Part shown: one piece after another, positions 1-5,647 of the stretch | How the letters are laid out: each line of letters starts with the position of its first letter | Numbering within the stretch: the stretch's first letter is position 1 | From: JANRKG01 sp033763635 | Lineage (GTDB): Bacteria > Cyanobacteriota > Cyanobacteriia > GCF-001939115 | Assembly (NCBI GenBank): GCA_033763635.1 | Contig: JANRKG010000332.1 | Location: 1-6,426, forward strand | DNA length: 6,426 nucleotides | Direction of reading: 5' to 3' | Made by a program: the position numbers and the translations under genes | The notes under the pieces: model-generated | Databases searched by the model: none | What the model saw: only the letters and a program-made list of their open reading frames with translations | What the model was told of the DNA's origin: nothing

Positions 1-531
1 CACCGCTAACTCCCGAACCGCAGTTTGAATAATCTGATTTTCATCAAGACTATCCCGAACTTTGTCCGTAATTCGCTTCAGGGTCGCTTCAAAGCTCAGA
101 ATTTGTTGCAATTGGGCCGTTCTCTCTTGGATCTGCCGTTCCAGCATCATCGTTTCGGTCACATCTCGAATCAGCGTGACGGCGATCGGCTCTCCCTGAA
201 AAAGCCTCTGTTCGATCGAGATCACTCCCCAAAAAGAGGTTCCATCCCGGCAAAAGATCTGTACTGTACAGTCTTGCACAGTCCCATTTCGACTCAATTG
301 TTCTAAAAATAGAACGCGATCGGCGGGATCAGGATAGAGATTGATATGGTGAAAGTCAAATATCTCACCTACAGCCCAGCCAAATAGTTGAGTGGCGCGA
401 TCGGTCACATAAAGAATCATCCCATCTGAGATCCGACTGAATACTACTGGAGCAGGGTTAATCTCCGTTAGCAGTTGAAGCCAATCCGCTTGTTTAGAGG
501 AAACAGGTTGGGGAGATGGCTGGCTGTACAC
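1..531 (-). CDS. PAS-GAF sensory/signalling protein, N-terminal part (runs off left edge)
   Basis: Reading the minus strand from GTG at 531-529 gives 177 open codons that continue past the window. Residues about 20-126 form a PAS domain: NPAPVVFSRISDG opens it, and RDGTSFWG and the closing LIRDVTE (120-126) are typical of PAS/PAC segments. Residues 127-147 are a charged, heptad-like linker helix (QIQERTAQLQQIL). From about 148 the text (FEATLKRITDKVRDSLDE) matches the start of GAF domains in cyanobacterial hybrid kinases and diguanylate cyclases. The output domain (histidine kinase, GGDEF or EAL) lies outside, so the activity cannot be stated. No membrane segment is visible, so the part seen is probably cytoplasmic. 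The start is nearly forced: an in-frame TAA lies at 540-538, only two codons before the GTG, and no ATG precedes the PAS core. No good Shine-Dalgarno is visible, so a 5' truncation cannot be excluded. No partner gene is adjacent. Confidence 0.88.
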   Translation of the reverse strand, partial: MYSQPSPQPVSSKQADWLQLLTEINPAPVVFSRISDGMILYVTDRATQLFGWAVGEIFDFHHINLYPDPADRVLFLEQLSRNGTVQDCTVQIFCRDGTSFWGVISIEQRLFQGEPIAVTLIRDVTETMMLERQIQERTAQLQQILSFEATLKRITDKVRDSLDENQIIQTAVRELAV

Positions 532-790
532 TAATCTTTAGTTTCCCAGCTAGGGTGGATGCAAATTCTTTAATTAGTTAAAAAGCTGCCATTATGATTA
601 GCCGTTATTATTAACAGAATGAATCAATGGCAAATGTATATAGACAGTATTTGCCCTAAATATCCCAGGATTAGAATTTTCGAATACTTAGTAAACTGAA
701 ACGACCTGACGAAAATATTTCTCTATTTACAGGATACTTGATCCCATCGCTAGATTAGGTGCCGATCGCACTAGAAACTAAATATTACCC
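532..790. other. AT-rich intergenic region, no gene
   Basis: These 259 bp separate the PAS/GAF gene from the flavin reductase-like gene, both on the minus strand. They should hold the PAS gene promoter and the 3' end of the flavin reductase transcript. A possible minus-strand -10 box, CATAAT, lies at 596-591, about 60 bp before the GTG start, with no convincing -35. No U-tracted hairpin is seen behind the flavin reductase gene. A 26-codon plus-strand frame (619-699) has no ribosome-binding site and is not called. Nothing else is recognised. Confidence 0.5.
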
Positions 791-1270
791 CTACCCTCCA
801 TACTGCCAACCTGTGCTTTCAAGGAGAAGGGGATCGCCTTCCCGATGGACCCCTGCGGTGATCACTTCACCTACAAAAACGGTATGGTCTCCCTGCTCAA
901 CGGAACCAACAACCTGGCATTCTACATAACCCAGAGTCTCAGAAATGATGGGGCAACCCGTTTCCCCCAGATAAAATTCCACATCTTCAAACTTGTTCCC
1001 AACTCGTCGTTGGGGTTTGAAAAACTTTTGAGCGAGGTCTTTCTGTCCAGCCTCTAAAATACTGAGGGCAAAGACCCCGCTTGCTTTAATCATGGCGTGG
1101 GAATGGCTATCGCGCCGGACACAATTCACAACCAGGGGAGGCTCAAAAGAAGCTTGCATCACCCAACTGGCAGTGAACCCATTCACCTCTTCCCCATCCT
1201 TTACCCCACAAATGTAAAGCCCGTGCGGTATTTTGCGTAGGATGGTTTTCTTGGCTTGCTGGTCTAACAT
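791..1270 (-). CDS. Flavin reductase-like FMN-binding domain protein
   Basis: This is a complete 159-residue protein of the flavin reductase-like split-barrel family, usually FMN-binding and NAD(P)H-using. Residues 31-45 (GFTASWVMQASFEPP) are the family's flavin-site segment and resemble the flavin reductase domain at the end of cyanobacterial flavodiiron proteins. The ending LLLESTGWQYGG is also typical. The length fits a stand-alone single domain, and no signal peptide or membrane segment is seen, so it should be cytosolic. The start ATG has a strong AGGAGG seven bases upstream. The gene lies 84 bp behind cobM in the same direction and may be cotranscribed. Known roles in the family include reducing free FMN for a partner oxygenase, reducing ferric chelates, and reducing cob(II)yrinate diamide (CobR). 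The exact substrate cannot be read from sequence; the cobM context makes a corrinoid role possible but unproven. Confidence 0.9.
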   Translation of the reverse strand: MLDQQAKKTILRKIPHGLYICGVKDGEEVNGFTASWVMQASFEPPLVVNCVRRDSHSHAMIKASGVFALSILEAGQKDLAQKFFKPQRRVGNKFEDVEFYLGETGCPIISETLGYVECQVVGSVEQGDHTVFVGEVITAGVHREGDPLLLESTGWQYGG

Positions 1271-1277
1271 AAAGATT

Positions 1278-1283
1278 CCTCCT
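1278..1283 (-). promoter_or_regulatory. Strong Shine-Dalgarno of the flavin reductase-like gene
   Basis: A perfect AGGAGG on the minus strand stands seven bases before the ATG at 1270-1268. It fixes the start and is the best ribosome-binding site in the window. The cobM gene upstream has none, so the two genes are likely translated with different efficiency even if cotranscribed. Confidence 0.85.
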
Positions 1284-1354
1284 GATGCTTGCTGAAAGTA
1301 AATATCAAACTAGGGGTCAAAATAATTGGGAACCCGATCGCATACCCCCTTATT

Positions 1355-2134
1355 TTAAGGTTCTTGCCGCTGCCGGAATAGGTGGGAGTGGTCAGGATGA
1401 TAGAGGCGCGATCGAACCGCAGGGGCATCCAGAGCCGGACTGATGAGGTAGAGCGTCGTCCGAATCAAGTTTTCCCTTTCTGTCACCGCAGCCATTTCTT
1501 TCAAAGGGACGACCCAAATCCGTTCATCGGGCCAGCCAACCCGAAAACAAACAGCGACCGGGGTTTCTGCATCATAATGGGCTAAAAGTTTCTCCTGAGC
1601 CGATTCCACATGACGAGCACTGAGATAGAGACAGAGACTCGCTTGATGGGCTGCTAGAGAAGCTAACTCTTCGCGATCGGGCACCTCGGTACGTCCACTA
1701 ATTCGCGCCAGAATGATCGTCTGCACCAGCCCCGGCACTGTGAGTTCCACCTGAAGGCGGGCTGCTGCTGCCTGAAATGCACTGATCCCCGGAATCACCT
1801 CAAAAGGAACCTGAGCCTCCGCGAGGGCTTGCATTTGTTCGTGAATGGCACTGTAAAGGCTGGGATCGCCTGAATGGAGCCGCACAACTGACAATCCCTG
1901 CCGCACCCGCTCAATCATCAGCGGCAAAATTTCCTCCAGGGTTTTATTCGCAGTTCGAATGACCTCTGCATCCGATCGCACCAGATGAAGCACCTGCCGA
2001 GGAACCAGGGAATCGGCAAACAGGATCACATCGGCCTGGGACAGCAACCGTTGAGCCTTGACTGTCAACAGTTCAGGATCACCGGGGCCAGCACCCACAA
2101 TATAGACACAGGGAGAAAGGGCGGAAGAGGACAT
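1355..2134 (-). CDS. cobM: Precorrin-4 / cobalt-precorrin-4 C11-methyltransferase
   Basis: This complete 259-residue enzyme of cobalamin biosynthesis transfers a methyl group from S-adenosylmethionine to C11 of (cobalt-)precorrin-4; the anaerobic-pathway name is cbiF. It belongs to the tetrapyrrole methylase family. The N-terminal glycine-rich motif GAGPGDPELLT (residues 14-24) and SGDPSLY (88-94) shape the SAM pocket. FADSLVP (39-45), IPGISAF (114-120), the VPG/VQTIILARISGRTEVP region and LCLYLSARH distinguish the CobM/CbiF subfamily from other cobalamin methylases. Length matches the family, and it should be a cytosolic dimer. The start ATG at 2134-2132 puts the glycine motif at the usual distance from the N-terminus, yet the leader before it is pyrimidine-rich and lacks a Shine-Dalgarno. 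No cobalamin riboswitch is seen upstream. No other cob/cbi gene is next to it, apart from the flavin reductase-like gene downstream as a possible helper. Confidence 0.95.
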   Translation of the reverse strand: MSSSALSPCVYIVGAGPGDPELLTVKAQRLLSQADVILFADSLVPRQVLHLVRSDAEVIRTANKTLEEILPLMIERVRQGLSVVRLHSGDPSLYSAIHEQMQALAEAQVPFEVIPGISAFQAAAARLQVELTVPGLVQTIILARISGRTEVPDREELASLAAHQASLCLYLSARHVESAQEKLLAHYDAETPVAVCFRVGWPDERIWVVPLKEMAAVTERENLIRTTLYLISPALDAPAVRSRLYHPDHSHLFRQRQEP

Positions 2135-2148
2135 AGAGGAGATAAGGA

Positions 2149-2176
2149 TTGTGGGGAATAGGGGTTGTAGGGAATA
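2149..2176. repeat. Imperfect 12-bp direct repeat in the cobM leader
   Basis: TTGTGGGGAATA (2149-2160) and TTGTAGGGAATA (2165-2176) differ at one base and repeat with a 16-bp period. On the coding (minus) strand this gives a C/T-rich leader (TATTCCCTACAACCCCTATT and onward) ending about 14 bases before the cobM ATG. It recalls the short tandem CCCC/TTCCC-type repeats (STRR) reported in filamentous cyanobacteria. That link is from memory and only two units are present. Confidence 0.55.
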
Positions 2177-2182
2177 AACCTC

Positions 2183-2218
2183 GCAGAGACACGATAGATT
2201 ACGAGAGTACGTCTCTAC
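2183..2218. repeat. Inverted repeat of GTAGAGAC type
   Basis: The arms AGAGAC (2185-2190) and GTCTCT (2211-2216) pair perfectly around a 20-base spacer, and the outer G/C pair at 2183/2218 matches after one mismatch. Arms of the form GTAGAGACG...CGTCTCTAC are a dispersed intergenic palindrome seen in many cyanobacterial genomes, and this looks like a decayed copy. It lies between the 99-residue gene and cobM. No U-tract follows on either strand, so terminator function is not supported. Confidence 0.5.
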
Positions 2219-2258
2219 CCATCAACGCATTGTCATCATCCTACAAATAGGACGAAAT

Positions 2259-2558
2259 TCAGATCCCTAGTTGAGTCAATAGCAGTTCCATCTGATTCCA
2301 GATTAAACCCTGTTCCAGATAGCGAGGATTGTCTGGATTGTAAGGACTGTGGAGCCGATCGATCGCCACAATCACCGCTTCATCCGAGAGTACAGGGATG
2401 TCTGGGTCGTAGGCAGTTGGACGCATGAGGGAACTGGAAAACCCCTTAAAAATGGCAATTTGATCTGGCTCCCCTGCTACCTCTGCCGTCACCAGCAAAA
2501 CCTCTTGAGGTCGTTTCAGGGTGTATTGTTCCAGCCGTTGAGCGATCGATAGAACCAT
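2259..2558 (-). CDS. Conserved cyanobacterial small protein of unknown function
   Basis: This is a complete 99-residue protein without signal peptide, membrane segment or cysteine. The centre, EVLLVTAEVAGEPDQIAIFKG (residues 19-39), predicts as beta strands. It is followed by a Ser/Arg/Pro segment FSSSLMRPT (40-48), DPDIPVL (51-57) and IDRLHSPYNP (66-75), and then a short C-terminal helix. I recall similar small proteins in cyanobacteria and plant chloroplasts, possibly the DUF7734 family; that name is from memory and unverified. No function is known to me. The start ATG at 2558-2556 has no clear Shine-Dalgarno; a TTGACT at 2603-2598 could be a -35 element. The gene is 124 bp upstream of cobM in the same direction, but repeats in that gap make a tight operon uncertain. 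Confidence 0.8.
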   Translation of the reverse strand: MVLSIAQRLEQYTLKRPQEVLLVTAEVAGEPDQIAIFKGFSSSLMRPTAYDPDIPVLSDEAVIVAIDRLHSPYNPDNPRYLEQGLIWNQMELLLTQLGI

Positions 2559-2781
2559 ATAAATGTTACAAACTCTTAATTAAAATACCGTGAAAATAGT
2601 CAAATTTATAACTTTTGCTAAGTGATATTGATTTTCCTAAGGATAATCCCTGAATATTTACGTAATTAAATTTTCTAATCAAACACGTACCCAGAAGTCA
2701 TCAATCAGGGCTTTCTTGAGCTTGCCTGTATTGCTGACCTCTCTGATCCTGTTTAACCCCTTTCACGCATCCAGGTTGATC
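2559..2781. promoter_or_regulatory. Divergent AT-rich promoter region
   Basis: The region lies between two genes read outward, so it should carry promoters for both. On the minus strand TTGACT (2603-2598) resembles a -35 box, and AT-rich TAATTA (2582-2577) follows after 15 bp, shorter than the ideal spacing. No convincing pair was found on the plus strand. No operator-like palindrome stands out. From 2716 the plus strand is also open in frame with the downstream gene, so the last 66 bases could be coding if a TTG start is used. Confidence 0.35.
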
Positions 2782-3216
2782 ATGATACAGTTGTTTCCCC
2801 TAACTCCCCGCTACCGTTTGGACGACGAACAACCCTGGCTGAGAGGGATCGATCCCTCCCGACATTATTGGATTTGGGTGAATGGGGAACAAAAACGGTT
2901 GGTGGCGCTTCCGGGGTTGGCGGTTTCCTCGCTGGAAGAGTTCAAAGTATTGATCGTTCAGTTTCAATCGCTCCAGCCCGGTGACACAATGACCCTATCC
3001 CGTGCTGCCAGTCGTTGTACGCTGCGCTGTATCAGTTTGAACTGCTATGCCATTGAGTCTCACCTAGAGGGTGCAGAGGTGTGGCATCTCTTTGATCAAG
3101 AAACCCTACAAAGTTTGTTGATGACGGCCCATCCTGACTGGCAATGTGCGCCCAGTGATGTAGAACTGGGACGGGAACTCCTCATCCGATCCTGGCAACA
3201 GGCAAGGGTTGCTTAA
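2782..3216 (+). CDS. Hypothetical protein, 144 residues
   Basis: The family is not recognised. From ATG 2782 the product is 144 residues. It has an aromatic N-terminal part (HYWIWVNG at residues 28-35), a Leu/Val-rich middle (VALPGLAVSSLEEFKVLIVQF), a cysteine cluster (Cys79, Cys83, Cys88 in the SRCTLRC...NCY stretch) and an alpha-helical C-terminus ending in LLIRSWQQARVA. No signal peptide is seen with this start. An AGG six bases before the ATG serves as a modest ribosome-binding site. The frame is open further upstream to TTG 2716, which has AGGG five bases before it and would add 22 hydrophobic residues; both starts remain possible. The cysteine spacing is not a standard zinc or iron-sulphur motif that I know. 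The gene is monocistronic in this window: a palindromic repeat and an intrinsic terminator follow. Confidence 0.75.
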   Translation: MIQLFPLTPRYRLDDEQPWLRGIDPSRHYWIWVNGEQKRLVALPGLAVSSLEEFKVLIVQFQSLQPGDTMTLSRAASRCTLRCISLNCYAIESHLEGAEVWHLFDQETLQSLLMTAHPDWQCAPSDVELGRELLIRSWQQARVA

Positions 3217-3250
3217 GCAAATCTCTGGGAAACGATTTCCCCACTGGTTT

Positions 3251-3289
3251 CGACTTCGCTCAACCACCTTGCCTATTTGAGCGAAGTCG
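3251..3289. repeat. Perfect 13-bp palindromic repeat (REP/MITE-like)
   Basis: CGACTTCGCTCAA (3251-3263) and TTGAGCGAAGTCG (3277-3289) are exact reverse complements around a 13-base loop, 34 bp behind the stop codon of the 144-residue gene. The GACTTCGCTCAA / TTGAGCGAAGTC sequence resembles short palindromes dispersed in intergenic regions of many bacteria, including cyanobacteria; this is from memory. There is no U-tract, so it is not a classical terminator, though the RNA hairpin could stabilise the 3' end of the message. No transposase or flanking target duplication is visible. Confidence 0.75.
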
Positions 3290-3390
3290 GAGGGCAATTT
3301 ATTAGCAAACTCTTTTCAAAAAATCGCTTCAGAGCAATTTAACCAATTTTCCCTAAAAGCTCCTAACAATCCGTTCACCTAGATCTTTTA

Positions 3391-3415
3391 GCCTGCATCA
3401 GCAGGCTTTTTTTTT
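3391..3415 (+). terminator. Intrinsic (rho-independent) terminator
   Basis: GCCTGC (3391-3396), loop ATCA and GCAGGC (3401-3406) form a perfect six-pair GC-rich stem followed by nine T residues (3407-3415). On the opposite strand there is no T-tract after the stem, so it acts only on plus-strand transcription. It most likely ends the 144-residue gene's transcript, 175 bp after the stop codon, and insulates the SLH gene. The long distance from the stop leaves room for a small 3' RNA. Confidence 0.9.
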
Positions 3416-3617
3416 GGAATCCTGTCACTTCTTCCTGATCAGGGGATGGCTTGACGTATAACAAAAAGACTGATGAGTTTTTTGCCTGAGAGTTGCCTGT
3501 ATCTCTGTAGGATTTGGGCTTTTCATTGCGATCGTCCAGAAGCAAACACTTCTATCACCAACGAGCCTGTTTAGAGACTGTCAATTTAGCAATGAAGCAA
3601 AAAGATTTGCTTCGTAA
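3416..3617 (+). promoter_or_regulatory. Probable promoter and leader region of the SLH gene
   Basis: The 202 bp between the terminator and the SLH coding frame must contain that gene's promoter. A TTGACG at 3451-3456 could be a -35 box, but no good -10 lies 16-18 bp further on. TTGCCTG occurs twice, at 3482-3488 and 3493-3499, with an 11-bp period (about one helical turn), a spacing compatible with a protein-binding site. A weak hairpin (AGAAG 3538-3542 / CTTCT 3549-3553) and a stronger one at 3594-3613 follow. No riboswitch class is recognised. Confidence 0.4.
3594..3613 (+). promoter_or_regulatory. Leader hairpin just upstream of the SLH gene start
   Basis: GAAGCAAA (3594-3601) and TTTGCTTC (3606-3613) pair perfectly around the four-base loop AAGA, and two more pairs (one G-U) can extend the stem. 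It ends seven bases before ATG 3621, inside the footprint of a ribosome starting there, but 31 bases before ATG 3645. It may modulate translation, or argue for the downstream start. There is no T-tract, so it is not a terminator. Confidence 0.5.
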
Positions 3618-3620
3618 GTG

Positions 3621-5615
3621 ATGCGTTGTGAGGGGATGGATGTGATGGGTCGTCTATTAACCAGTGCAGGCCGGAATCGTCGTGTTAAAACTCGGAATTT
3701 GCCATCCATAACCCTCTGTGCGTTAACCAGCCTGGTTGTTTGCGAATTACCGGGTCAGGCCCGTGATCTTCCCCCGGACCCATTTCCCGACCCCAACTTT
3801 GTCTCAGAACCCACAACTCAGCCACCTGCGGTTTCTTCCAGTGCCCGACAGGATAATATTGCGGCTCCCGGAACAATCGAGCATCGTGAACTTTCTCTGG
3901 AGTCAGACGATCGGAGCGTTGCGGAATCTGTGCCCATATCCATCTCTCCAACATCACAGATAACGGTCGCTCCGCCAGAGGAGCTTTCTACCCATCCATC
4001 GGTCGTACACTCCGTTCCTATTTCCCCACTGCCCGCCTCTTCCGAATTCTCCATTGCCCTATCTCCTACTTCCGAAAGCTTAAAGCTAGCATCCAGTTCA
4101 TTATCTGAATCTGAAACCCATCAAAACTCTCTTTCGGAAAAGGAAACCGGGGATACATCGGTCATTGCTCAGGTTTCCGTGAACTCAATGCAGCCGCTTT
4201 TCGATATCCGAGGCCACTGGGCAGAGGAGGTTATTCAGGCATTAGAAACGCAAGGCATTGTCAAAGGCTTTCCTGATAATCTTTACCGTCCTGATGATGG
4301 GCTGACCCGTGCCCAGTTTGCAGCCCTTTTACGGCAATCCTTTCAACAAATTCCAGCCCTCTCCAATTCTTCGCGCAAACCCCCAACCCGCTTTGTCGAT
4401 GTTCCTCCAACTTATTGGGGATACGAAGCCATTCAGGAAGTCGAACAAAGGCAGTTTTTAAGGGGATATACGAATCAACGGTTTGGGCCAGAACAATCCA
4501 TCACCCGCACAGAAGTGTTAGTCGCCCTGGTACGGGGCTTAAAACTGACCTCCAACCAGTTGCAACTAGAAGCCTTGAACACCTACTTTCAGGATGCCAG
4601 CGACATTCCGGCCTATGCGAGAGGGGCGATCGTCGCCGCCGTTGAAAATCGGTTGATAACCAATTACCCTTTCACCCGCTTCTTAAAACCGAATCAACGA
4701 ACGACCCGTGCCGAAGCTGCGGCCTTACTGCATCAAGCCCTGGTGCAGGCCCGATTGATTCCAGCGCTCACCCCTACGGTTGCCAATACTCAAAACACCC
4801 CCGAAGCCCTCACTCCAACCCGCCCAGGCAATCCCATCCCTGAAACATTTTCCCCGGAGGTGCGACCTGCCCCCCCAGAGGTGATTGAGGATCTGGAAAC
4901 CCGCCTCCAAGCGCTTCAATCTACCCAGAATTTTGGGGAGGTGTTTCAAGGATCGCCCGCGATTACGATCGCCAATCCCCCCGGTTTTGGCTTAGATGAC
5001 CAAACTCTCTTTATGGCAGCAACGTTTCAGATTCAGACCCGTTTTACCACTCAGCCGGATGGTGCAGCGATGATCGGCATTGGAGTTGGGAATGCTCGTG
5101 AAGCGGTGGGATTGGAACTTTCCTACACGTTGGCAAGCTTTGGAACCAGTCGGGGATTTGGAGCGGGTGGATTTAACGCCAAAGTACATCGGCAGTTTCC
5201 AGAGGATTGGGCGGTTGCCGTAGGATGGAACGGCTTTTTGACCCTTGGTGGTCAAAATGACTTTCAAAACTCTGTCTATGGAACCGTCAGCAAAGTGATT
5301 CGGACCCGCGATCGACTGGATTTGCCCTTTAGCCGGATTGCGCTCACCGCAGGCGTGGGATCGGGCCAGTTTCGCAGTGAACAGGATGTGGCTCAAAAAC
5401 GAGACACCGTTGGGGTTTTTGGGAGTATTGCGATTCGTGCGGTGGAAGCCGTGAGCTTGATTACGGAATGGACAGGGCAGGATCTCGCAGTAGGGTTATC
5501 GATCGCCCCCATCCCTGGAGTTCACTGGGTCATCACCCCCGCAATCCGGGACATTGTAGGGGCAGGGGATCAGCCCCGGTTTGTGTTTGGAACCGGATTT
5601 TCCTTCAAGTTTTAG
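3621..5615 (+). CDS. SLH-domain envelope protein with C-terminal beta-barrel-like region
   Basis: Counted from ATG 3621 the product has 664 residues. The N-terminus is Arg-rich, then hydrophobic (about 27-41), with a likely signal peptidase site after GQA47. Residues 48-190 are a low-complexity Pro/Ser/Thr/Glu linker. Three SLH domains follow: about 194-241 (FDIRGHWA, LTRAQFA), 258-310 (FVDVPPTYW, ITRTEV) and 322-372 (FQDASDIP, TTRAEAA). SLH domains anchor proteins to wall polysaccharide through a TRAE-type motif, which is varied in the first two copies. A second Pro-rich linker (373-454) leads to a beta-rich end (455-664) with alternating hydrophobics and a terminal FVFGTGFSFKF, as expected for insertion into the outer membrane. 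This end is too short for the OprB-type porin usual in cyanobacterial SLH porins; its family is not recognised. GTG 3618, ATG 3621 and ATG 3645 are possible starts; GAGGGG (3630-3635) favours 3645. A secreted-protein gene follows after 32 bp, probably in one operon. Confidence 0.88.
   Translation: MRCEGMDVMGRLLTSAGRNRRVKTRNLPSITLCALTSLVVCELPGQARDLPPDPFPDPNFVSEPTTQPPAVSSSARQDNIAAPGTIEHRELSLESDDRSVAESVPISISPTSQITVAPPEELSTHPSVVHSVPISPLPASSEFSIALSPTSESLKLASSSLSESETHQNSLSEKETGDTSVIAQVSVNSMQPLFDIRGHWAEEVIQALETQGIVKGFPDNLYRPDDGLTRAQFAALLRQSFQQIPALSNSSRKPPTRFVDVPPTYWGYEAIQEVEQRQFLRGYTNQRFGPEQSITRTEVLVALVRGLKLTSNQLQLEALNTYFQDASDIPAYARGAIVAAVENRLITNYPFTRFLKPNQRTTRAEAAALLHQALVQARLIPALTPTVANTQNTPEALTPTRPGNPIPETFSPEVRPAPPEVIEDLETRLQALQSTQNFGEVFQGSPAITIANPPGFGLDDQTLFMAATFQIQTRFTTQPDGAAMIGIGVGNAREAVGLELSYTLASFGTSRGFGAGGFNAKVHRQFPEDWAVAVGWNGFLTLGGQNDFQNSVYGTVSKVIRTRDRLDLPFSRIALTAGVGSGQFRSEQDVAQKRDTVGVFGSIAIRAVEAVSLITEWTGQDLAVGLSIAPIPGVHWVITPAIRDIVGAGDQPRFVFGTGFSFKF
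3630..3635 (+). promoter_or_regulatory. Candidate Shine-Dalgarno favouring the internal ATG 3645
   Basis: GAGGGG stands nine bases before ATG 3645 but overlaps the reading frame begun at ATG 3621. The upstream starts have only weak purine runs and sit next to a hairpin. Starting at 3645 would remove eight residues and leave the signal peptide intact, so the choice does not change the predicted function. Confidence 0.4.
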
Positions 5616-5635
5616 TAGAACGGGATAGAAAGCAC

Positions 5636-5641
5636 AAGGGA
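5636..5641 (+). promoter_or_regulatory. Ribosome-binding site deciding the start of the secreted-protein gene
   Basis: AAGGGA stands six bases before ATG 5648. It picks this start over the in-frame ATG at 5468, which would place 60 low-hydrophobicity residues before the signal peptide and overlap the SLH gene by 148 bp in another frame. Confidence 0.75.
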
Positions 5642-5647
5642 CTCAAA

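Noticed and set aside
25..306. 93-codon plus-strand open frame
   Set aside because: It lies opposite the PAS domain, which has clear family motifs on the minus strand, so it is an antisense shadow.
619..699. 26-codon plus-strand frame MNQWQMYIDSICPKYPRIR and onward
   Set aside because: No ribosome-binding site, composition typical of random AT-rich sequence, and no recognisable similarity.
2239..2252. Small hairpin TCCTA-CAAA-TAGGA behind the 99-residue gene
   Set aside because: Only five AT-rich pairs and no T-tract on the transcribed strand; too weak to call a terminator.
2135..2258. Possible cobalamin riboswitch upstream of cobM
   Set aside because: The gap is only 124 bp, is filled with simple and inverted repeats, and has no B12-box-like sequence that I can see.
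3480..3513. TTGCCTGAGAG stretch resembling part of a riboswitch or structured-RNA consensus
   Set aside because: The partner motifs expected of such RNAs are absent and the downstream gene is an envelope protein, so no class can be supported.
3685..5396. Several antisense and off-frame open frames inside the SLH gene
   Set aside because: The SLH frame carries three recognisable domains and a continuous beta-rich end; the other frames show no family features.
5468..5647. Longer version of the secreted-protein gene starting at ATG 5468
   Set aside because: It would overlap the SLH gene by 148 bp in another frame, adds 60 residues that do not look like a real N-terminus, and lacks the clear ribosome-binding site and signal peptide arrangement found at 5648.
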